Source: a bacterium
GTDB lineage: Bacteria > Elusimicrobiota > Elusimicrobia > UBA1565 > UBA9628
Direction of reading: 5' to 3'
Assembly (NCBI GenBank): GCA_021790955.1
Contig: JAJYFI010000006.1
Coordinates: 1 to 18,681, forward strand
Length of the DNA: 18,681 bases
Part shown: positions 6,854 to 12,922 of the stretch, piece after piece
How positions within the stretch are numbered: position 1 is the first letter of the stretch
How the letters are laid out: the number at the start of each line of letters is the position of its first letter
Notes under the pieces: generated by a model
Told to the model about the DNA's origin: nothing
Databases searched by the model: none
What the model saw: only the letters and a program-made list of their open reading frames with translations
Program-made: the position numbers and the translations under genes

Positions 6854-7699
6854 TCAAGGCAGCCAAGCCCCGGCCTTCTCGGGAGCTTTCTCGTCCGGAA
6901 TCACTTTCCACTCGTCGCAGGGGCAGAACTCGACGTCGCAAGGCGCCGGTTCCGGCATCAGCTCGAAGGACTCGTCGAAGAAGCTCCCGAAAATAGCTCG
7001 GTCGCCGATCTGGCCGCAGCGCGTGACGTTGCCGTCCGGAAGCAGAAGGGCCGAGCGGTGGCCGGCCCGGCAGAGCATCCCCTGATGGCGCTTATGCTCC
7101 ATCCAGTCGTCTTTCATCCCGAGCAGGCGCTTCTGCTCCTCGTTGTAGCCGTCTGGATACTTGACGCCCCCGTGCTCGCCGACGAAGGGGATCACCTTGA
7201 GGCTGTGTCCTGCGGCGACGAAACGATCCAGCGTAGCCTTGAGGCGGTCGAGAAAGGGCGGGTAGGCGACAAAATTATTGCAACCCTTGAATCCGCGGGA
7301 ACGGATGCGCTCAAGGCGCCCGATAAAAGGCTCTATCTCGTGGTACTGGGGATGAAAGCTCGCCGAAAGCGAGACCCTCCCCGCGTCGACCGTGTCCAGG
7401 AACTCCGCCAAGTGAAGCGATGTGTTCGTCGTGATGTTGATCGGCCAATGGATCCGGGAGAGCCTCCGGATCAGCTCGACGAAATTCGGGTAGGCGAAGG
7501 GCTCGCCGCCGTTGATCGTCACATAGGCTCGGCCGTATTTCTCGTGAAGACGTTCCCAATGGCTCATCCATTCGTCGGCCGTCTTGTAGACGTTGCGGCG
7601 CCCGTACTCCGCCCATTTCCCGTCGAAAAAGCAATAAGAGCAGCGGTAGTTGCAGCTCCAATGGATGTTCCAGGTGATCCGGATCGCAGGGTCGTTCAC
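6854..7699 (-). CDS. Small radical SAM protein with C-terminal cysteine domain (paralog B)
   Basis: 281 residues. The SAM-cluster motif is C16-NYR-C20-SY-C23, with a canonical GGEP at 64-67. C-terminal cysteines C210, C228, C254, C259 and C261 repeat the spacing of paralog A (18, 26 or 27, 5, 2), suggesting a shared auxiliary cluster domain. Starts at GTG 7699, which overlaps the stop of the upstream gene as GTGA. Tandem placement and divergence (AGEP versus GGEP, the extra C-terminal helix in A) suggest an old duplication with separate substrates or steps. No substrate can be named from sequence. Confidence 0.85.
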   Translation of the reverse strand: MNDPAIRITWNIHWSCNYRCSYCFFDGKWAEYGRRNVYKTADEWMSHWERLHEKYGRAYVTINGGEPFAYPNFVELIRRLSRIHWPINITTNTSLHLAEFLDTVDAGRVSLSASFHPQYHEIEPFIGRLERIRSRGFKGCNNFVAYPPFLDRLKATLDRFVAAGHSLKVIPFVGEHGGVKYPDGYNEEQKRLLGMKDDWMEHKRHQGMLCRAGHRSALLLPDGNVTRCGQIGDRAIFGSFFDESFELMPEPAPCDVEFCPCDEWKVIPDEKAPEKAGAWLP

Positions 7700-8883
7700 G
7701 GCTTCTTCAACGCCTCGTGGTATTCTTTGACGATCTGCTTTTCGTCCTTGTGGCGGTGGATCACATGGGCCCGCCAGTCGTTAACCCCAATGGGGTTGTG
7801 CCGCGGGCAGGTCGCAAGGCACCCTCCTCCCGTCTTGAGCGCCCGCCGGATCGACCGGTAGCTCGGGCCATTCCATATCTCCTGGAACGTCTTCTCGTTC
7901 AAGGTTTCCCTGAAGCCGCCGTAGACGTCGCAAGGCAGGACGCCGCCGTCCGGATTGAACATGATCTGATGCCAGGGTTCGATGCACGAGCCGGGTTTCG
8001 ATGCCGGCTCGTCTTTGAGGCCGAAAGGATGCGGCAGGCTGACATCCATCTTGAGCTCGGCAGCCACCTTCCCGGCCTCCGCGATCACGCGGTTCGCCAA
8101 ATCCTGCTTGAAATAGAGAGACAGGTATTTTTGCTGCGCCTCGTAGATATAGAAATATCCCGCGATCACGCGGTCGGCGCCCATGCCCTTGGCGAAGCGG
8201 ATGAAATCGGGCAGGCTCTCCGCGTTGAGCGTCGTCATGACGAACATGAAATAGACCCGCGTCTTTCCCGGATCGCGCTTCTCCATCAAGGATCTGATGT
8301 TTCCCATCACGCGGTCGTAGGCCTTGTAGCGCATCATGGTCTCGAAGGTTTCCCGGTCCGCGGCATGGAGGGAGAGCTGCAGCGTATAGCGGCTCTCCCC
8401 TCCGACGATGAGATCGAGAAGCTCCGGCTTGAGGTGCGAGGCGTTCGTCGCGACGTACTTGTCGACATGCGGAAGCTGGCGGTTAAAGCGCTCGAGAATG
8501 CGGCGGGCCTTCGGCAGGCCCAGGAACTCCCCGGAACCGGTGAGGATAAGCTCCCTCGCCCGGCGCAAAACGGGCAGGACGCTGCCCCCGTATTTCCCGA
8601 AATAGTCGTCGATGTCGAAAATCGGATAGTCATAGCCTTTCGAGCAGAAGACGCAATCCGCGTTGCAGACGGCGTTGATCTGGAGAAAGACCACCTGCGG
8701 CGTGCTCGCAAGAATGACCCGCTTCTCGGCCCATTCCCTATTGTTGAGCGCGATATTCTCGTCCCGCAACGCCTCCAGATAGCGACGACGCTTGTCTTTA
8801 AAGGAGGCGGCGGTCGGGAGCCGGAGGTTGGGGCGATCTTTGTGCAAAGCCGCCAATTCCGCCATCGCCTCCGCGGTTGTCAT
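7696..8883 (-). CDS. Radical SAM/SPASM enzyme (split counterpart of the fusion C-terminal half)
   Basis: 395 residues. The SAM-cluster motif is C73-NAD-C77-VF-C80. The usual GGEP is replaced by TGSGE (115-119). The SPASM-like end has C300 (SCIEPWHQ), C318 (VLPCDVYGG), C355 and C359, and the typical IWNGPSYRSIRRAL segment. The N-terminal 60 residues, including NIALNNREWAEKR, are not part of the radical SAM core but recur as NIALNEKEFAEGR in the fusion protein at 12919-15777. Both copies then read CNAxCVFC and share the TGxGE variant, so they are one family. It follows the cobalamin-type enzyme (8897-10729) by 13 bases, and the fusion protein has the same order of domains. The reaction is unknown. 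Confidence 0.87.
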   Translation of the reverse strand: MTTAEAMAELAALHKDRPNLRLPTAASFKDKRRRYLEALRDENIALNNREWAEKRVILASTPQVVFLQINAVCNADCVFCSKGYDYPIFDIDDYFGKYGGSVLPVLRRARELILTGSGEFLGLPKARRILERFNRQLPHVDKYVATNASHLKPELLDLIVGGESRYTLQLSLHAADRETFETMMRYKAYDRVMGNIRSLMEKRDPGKTRVYFMFVMTTLNAESLPDFIRFAKGMGADRVIAGYFYIYEAQQKYLSLYFKQDLANRVIAEAGKVAAELKMDVSLPHPFGLKDEPASKPGSCIEPWHQIMFNPDGGVLPCDVYGGFRETLNEKTFQEIWNGPSYRSIRRALKTGGGCLATCPRHNPIGVNDWRAHVIHRHKDEKQIVKEYHEALKKP

Positions 8884-8896
8884 TCGTCCCGATCCC

Positions 8897-10729
8897 CTAC
8901 CGCGAGCAGACAGGCTCGGGCTTCCTGTCGTCCCCGCGCCGGCATTCCGAAGCGATCAACCTGAGGGCCATCTCGACGCGGCGCAGGAGCGTCCCCAGGT
9001 CGGATGATTCCACCCGCTCCTCGCGCCAGTAAAGGGCCTCTCGCCCTCCCTCAACGACGAGGCGCGCCCCATCTGTCAGAGGCGTCTTGAAAAGGGGCGC
9101 CGCGCCGGCGCCGCGCCGGCGCCCGCGATCCAAACGGCGACGCGCCGCCGACAACGATTTCAAAACCGGCAAGGCCCTCTCAAGACGCTCCCGGGTCGGA
9201 CGATGATAAAGATCCAACTCCAGATAATCGAGAGCATTGCGAAGCGCGCTCAACGGCTTTTCCGCGAAATCGTTGAATTGCATCAAACTTTCCAGGTCGT
9301 TTTGCTCGAGGCTTCCATTGATGCCTTTGTAGGCATCGAGGCCCAGCGAAAGAACCAGATCACGAAAACGTTTATAGCGCGAGAGGCGCGCGGGATAGTT
9401 GTTCTGCCCATCCTCGGATTCCCAGAAAAGATTATGAAATTTTCCGGGCTTCATCGCGCGGACCCCGAACTCCTCCTGATGGGCGTGGAGGTAGGATTGT
9501 TCCTCAAGGCTCGTGAGCGTCGCGCTTCCGTAGACGCGGTGCAGGGAGCTTCGGTTGTCGCGGATGAAATCCAGAGTCATCTGGAAGTCTTCGTCGGTCT
9601 CCCCCGGAAAGCCGAACATGATGTTGATCGTCGTATTGATCCCGGCCGCCTTCGTATCGCGCAGGACGCGCGAGGCCGTCTGGTGAGTGTACGGCTTGTT
9701 CATGAGCTTGAGCACTCGCGGCGAGCCGCTTTCGATGCCGTAGATGATGTCGTGGCAGTTGGCAAGCCTCAAGTCCCTCAGAATCTCCGCCGTCATCTCC
9801 GGGCGGATGATCGCGTTGATTTTCCATCCGAAAAAGTTCTGCGGGGACTTCAGGATGAACTCTCCGGCAAGCTTCGCGAAGCGGTGGAGCTCGGCGGGAG
9901 CGCCGTTGGCGGTAATGTCGTGAAACTCGAAATGGCAACGGCCGGGGAAAAGTTTCTTGTGGTGCGTTATCTCCGCGAATATCCTCTCCCCGCTCATGTA
10001 GGAGTAGCCCTTCCAAAAGGCCCGCGCCGAGCAGAAGCGGCACTGCCACACGCAGCCGCGGCTCGCGGCGAAAGGCAGGCGCACCGGATCGGAATAAAGG
10101 TCCAAGGGCAAACCCGTGAAGTCGGCAAAGGGGACCTTGTCCAAGTCCTTGACGGCCGCCGGCGGCCCGCCGTTGACGGCCGCCCCGCCGCGCCTCATCC
10201 AGACGCCGGGCAGAAGCTCGATCTCACCCGTCAAGGCCATTCGGTCCAGGAGCCTCGGGAAAGCCTCATCCCCCGCGCCCTGGATAATCGCGTCCACGGA
10301 TGGGTTGGCGAGAGTCGGCTCGATCGCGTCGCCAAAGAAAAAATATTGCCCTCCCATGAGGATCTTTCGGCGGGAATCGCCTTCCTTAATAAGACGCGCC
10401 AATTCCAGCGCCGCCAAGTGCGACCCGCTGTTGACCGAGAAGGCGATGAGCATGGCGTCGGTTCGCAGGATTTCCTCCACGATCCCGCCGATGATGGCTT
10501 CTCGATCCGAAAAAAATTTCCGAACGAAATCAGGGCGGTTCCAATAAAGGAACTGCTCCCACTGCCAAAGGCTCTCATAGGCCTTGTCGCCTTCCTTCCA
10601 GAGGCGGATATTGACGTCGAAGACCGAAACCTCGTGCCCCGCGGCCTTCGCGCAACCCGCCATCTGCGCGAGCCCCAAGGGCGCCTCGACCGTCCACCAG
10701 ACGGGCGGCTGAACCAACGCGACTTTCAC
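8897..10729 (-). CDS. Cobalamin-binding-domain radical SAM enzyme (class B methylase/BchE-like)
   Basis: 610 residues. Residues 1-about 165 form a Rossmann-like B12-binding domain of the type fused to radical SAM enzymes (MKVALVQPPVWW opening, GHEVSVFDVN, MGGQYFF, GAGDEAFPRLL). The radical SAM core follows with C226-VWQ-C230-RF-C233 and the YGIESGSPRVLKLMNK and MFGFPGETDEDF motifs. Residues after about 440, including FWESEDGQNNYP, are a family-specific C-terminal region shared with the fusion protein. Enzymes of this architecture often transfer methyl groups to unactivated carbon or do ring rearrangements using methylcobalamin; the substrate here is unknown. Start is GTG 10729, overlapping the upstream stop as GTGA, with GGAAGG seven bases before it. 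The last 70 residues, rich in arginine and glycine, look variable. Confidence 0.88.
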   Translation of the reverse strand: MKVALVQPPVWWTVEAPLGLAQMAGCAKAAGHEVSVFDVNIRLWKEGDKAYESLWQWEQFLYWNRPDFVRKFFSDREAIIGGIVEEILRTDAMLIAFSVNSGSHLAALELARLIKEGDSRRKILMGGQYFFFGDAIEPTLANPSVDAIIQGAGDEAFPRLLDRMALTGEIELLPGVWMRRGGAAVNGGPPAAVKDLDKVPFADFTGLPLDLYSDPVRLPFAASRGCVWQCRFCSARAFWKGYSYMSGERIFAEITHHKKLFPGRCHFEFHDITANGAPAELHRFAKLAGEFILKSPQNFFGWKINAIIRPEMTAEILRDLRLANCHDIIYGIESGSPRVLKLMNKPYTHQTASRVLRDTKAAGINTTINIMFGFPGETDEDFQMTLDFIRDNRSSLHRVYGSATLTSLEEQSYLHAHQEEFGVRAMKPGKFHNLFWESEDGQNNYPARLSRYKRFRDLVLSLGLDAYKGINGSLEQNDLESLMQFNDFAEKPLSALRNALDYLELDLYHRPTRERLERALPVLKSLSAARRRLDRGRRRGAGAAPLFKTPLTDGARLVVEGGREALYWREERVESSDLGTLLRRVEMALRLIASECRRGDDRKPEPVCSR

Positions 10730-12195
10730 CGTGCGGCCTTCCCAATGGAGGTTGGGGGTTTGAGGTCGGGGGTTGGGGAAGCCGCTGGCGAAATCGCCTC
10801 CTCCTGGTCCGTCCGTCCCTCATCCTCCATCCCCGGCGCCGGCCGCGCCAGAACCACTCCCGGGTCGCTCCCGTAGGGAGAGTGGTTGGGAAATCTGAAA
10901 TTAGCGGCGCCGATGGCCGCACACCGGCGGCACGCATGCTCCGCCTCGGGGATAACCCCGACTCGCCCCGTGACGAATTGCCTGACGTGGCGCCGGGAGG
11001 CGCGGTAGAGGCGGCCGTTCCACAACGATGAGAAGCCCTGCTTGAAAACATTCCCGAAATCGTCTCTTTCCTCCTCCACGCTGCAACAGGGTGAAACGGA
11101 GCCGTTCGGGTTCACCGCCATGCCGGCCCAGGGCCACTTGCAGATGGAGCGCCGTCCCCCCTCGGTCGAACGGTAAGGGACCGTGCCGACGCCGGATCGA
11201 GACCTCCACCAGAAAGAAAGAATCTCGCCCAGGCGGGCGAAAAACCACCCCGCATCCCTCGCCCGGACCGACATCGCCGCAAGCCGCCGCACATAAGTCC
11301 AGGACAACAGGGACGCCGCCCCGAAGCGCCGGGCATAAAAAGGCCGCAAGGAAGCGGTTTTCTTCGCATGGGAGATCAATCGGGCGCGACGCCTCTCATC
11401 CTCCCCCGGCATCGCGGGCGGAAGGGGATAGAGTTGGTATCCGGGATTGAGCGCCATCCATTCCCACAAATAGCCCGGCTCGTTGGGAATGGATGGCGCG
11501 ACGTAGCTGATCTGATCGACACCCAACTCGCGGGCGACTCGCGCCGCGCGGCTTCGCTCGTGTTCATTGTGCCTGAAGACGAGGAACTGCCATACAATCC
11601 AGGGGCTCGTCCGACCTAACGTCCGACGCCGCCGGATCAGGGTCCTGACGTTGGCGAGCACACGCTCAAAATCCCCGCCCGCGCGGTAGCGTCCGTAGGT
11701 TTCGGCCGAAGCTCCGTCGATCGACAGGCTCAGGACGTCCAGGCCGGACTGTATCAGCCTGTCGATCATCTCCTCGGAGACGTCGTTGAAATTCGCGTCG
11801 AGGCGGACCTCGATGCCGTGGCGCTTGGCCGCCGCGATCATCTCGGGAAGGCTTTTGTTGAGGAGGGATTCCCCCCAATTCATCATGTCGACGTGGATCA
11901 CGTAGGGGCCCAAGCGGTCGATAAGCCCTTTAAAATGCTCCAGGTCCATCATCGACTTGCCGCGCACGCCCCGGTCGGCCCCCGTCGGGCAAAAGGGGCA
12001 GTGGAGTTGGCAGAAATTGTTGGGGTCGATGGTGAGCCAGTAGGGCCTCCCTCCCCACAATCGGACCGCTCCGCGCGCCATCAGAAACTCAACCCACAAA
12101 TAGTTGATGAGCTTCCGATAGCGGCGCGCCTCCCAGAGCCGCTCGACGACTCGCGGCTCGGCGTAGGGGCACGCCATGCGGAGAAAATCAGGCAT
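10726..12195 (-). CDS. Radical SAM/SPASM enzyme with long insertion before SPASM
   Basis: 489 residues. The SAM-cluster motif is C62-QLH-C66-PF-C69 in LTIDPNNFCQLHCPFCPTG. GGEP is replaced by WGES (107-110), as in several SPASM families. The SPASM domain has C352 (ICKWPWAGMAVNPNGSV), C370-C371, C422 and C425. Between core and SPASM (about 255-348) lies an arginine- and tryptophan-rich insertion with no visible cysteine. The C-terminal 45 residues are proline-rich low complexity, encoded partly by a C-rich tract that ends at the next gene's ribosome site. ATG 12195 overlaps the upstream stop by 8 bases; ATG at codon 7 is an alternative. Function unknown; this broad type includes peptide-modifying and glycan-associated enzymes. 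Confidence 0.85.
   Translation of the reverse strand: MPDFLRMACPYAEPRVVERLWEARRYRKLINYLWVEFLMARGAVRLWGGRPYWLTIDPNNFCQLHCPFCPTGADRGVRGKSMMDLEHFKGLIDRLGPYVIHVDMMNWGESLLNKSLPEMIAAAKRHGIEVRLDANFNDVSEEMIDRLIQSGLDVLSLSIDGASAETYGRYRAGGDFERVLANVRTLIRRRRTLGRTSPWIVWQFLVFRHNEHERSRAARVARELGVDQISYVAPSIPNEPGYLWEWMALNPGYQLYPLPPAMPGEDERRRARLISHAKKTASLRPFYARRFGAASLLSWTYVRRLAAMSVRARDAGWFFARLGEILSFWWRSRSGVGTVPYRSTEGGRRSICKWPWAGMAVNPNGSVSPCCSVEEERDDFGNVFKQGFSSLWNGRLYRASRRHVRQFVTGRVGVIPEAEHACRRCAAIGAANFRFPNHSPYGSDPGVVLARPAPGMEDEGRTDQEEAISPAASPTPDLKPPTSIGKAAR
10750..10778. repeat. G-rich element beside the start of the cobalamin-type gene (plus strand G-rich)
   Basis: The plus strand has G runs at 10754-10758, 10764-10765, 10768-10772 and 10775-10778, including GGGTTTGAGGTCGGGGG. 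This resembles GGGTTTAGGGGTCGGGGG on the minus strand at 15813-15796. One run is only GG, so a canonical quadruplex is not certain. It lies in the last codons of the upstream gene, 21 bases before GTG 10729. Confidence 0.5.
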
Positions 12196-12922
12196 CGATC
12201 CTGGCTCCGTCGAGACGGATGAAGCGGCGGGCGCCTTCGGCGAAATCGGCTCCGGACAAGAAGCCCCAGGAGCGATGCTTGGCGATGAGGGAATAATCCG
12301 AAAGCCCCTGAAGGCGCAAGCCCATGGCCTGGATCAAGGACCAGTCCTCGCAGGCCAGTCCGCCGCGCGAGCCTTGGATCAGCGTCCCCTTGAGCCGCGC
12401 GACGGCTCCATCCGTGGTCAAGACGCCGGCATCCGTGGAGGCGATGCTGCCTCCTGAAATCTCGATCTCGGAAAGGCCCCTCGCAAGCGCCCCCCAACGC
12501 GCTCCCGAGAGGTGGCATTGCCGCAGGCTCGCCCGGCTGCGGTCGAACGTCTGGATGAGGGCCTCCGCGCCGCCGTTGATCACGGCGCCGTTGAACCGTC
12601 CTTCAGACCGCTCCATGAAAACCAGGCCGCCCCAGGGCTCCCGCTGCGCGGCGAAGACGATCGGAGAGCCCTCCTTGCCCTGGGCGTCGAGCCTCCCCAA
12701 AATCACGAGGTCGCAGAGCTCGCGTTGCGAAGCCTCGATGGGATAGCCCTCCTTGGCGCTGCGAAAGACCGCGCAGCTCCAGCGAGGGCGGGCGGCGAAG
12801 GAGATCACGGTCCCGGGGCGGATCTCAAGCCGGGCGCCTGGCGCGACGACGACGTCGCCGGCGACCCGAACGCGGCCCTCCCACACGGCGCCCCCTTCGA
12901 TGAGACCGCTCCACTCGATCAC
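12188..12922 (-). CDS. Right-handed parallel beta-helix protein, no signal peptide
   Basis: 244 residues. The opening WEGRVRVAGDVVVAPGARLEIRPGTVISFAA is the classic first turn of a right-handed parallel beta-helix. Further turns follow, rich in G, S and small hydrophobics (VINGGAEALIQ, LRQCHLSGARW, EISGGSIASTDAGVL, LKGTLIQGSRGG). Similar solenoids occur in carbohydrate-binding, lyase and scaffold proteins; no catalytic signature is visible. There is no signal peptide or membrane segment, so it is probably cytoplasmic. The start is GTG 12922, in a GTGA overlap with the fusion gene and preceded by the strong AAGGAGGAGG at 12939-12930. It is the only protein between 5872 and 16961 that is not a radical SAM enzyme, so it could be a scaffold, a sugar-binding partner or a substrate (inference). 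Confidence 0.8.
   Translation of the reverse strand: MIEWSGLIEGGAVWEGRVRVAGDVVVAPGARLEIRPGTVISFAARPRWSCAVFRSAKEGYPIEASQRELCDLVILGRLDAQGKEGSPIVFAAQREPWGGLVFMERSEGRFNGAVINGGAEALIQTFDRSRASLRQCHLSGARWGALARGLSEIEISGGSIASTDAGVLTTDGAVARLKGTLIQGSRGGLACEDWSLIQAMGLRLQGLSDYSLIAKHRSWGFLSGADFAEGARRFIRLDGARIDA

Noticed and set aside
5908..8964. Three long plus-strand open frames (5908-6996, 6776-7861, 7717-8964)
   Set aside because: All are antisense shadows of the three radical SAM genes on the minus strand and overlap one another.
9203..10876. 557-codon plus-strand open frame
   Set aside because: Antisense to the cobalamin-type radical SAM gene, with no recognisable domain.
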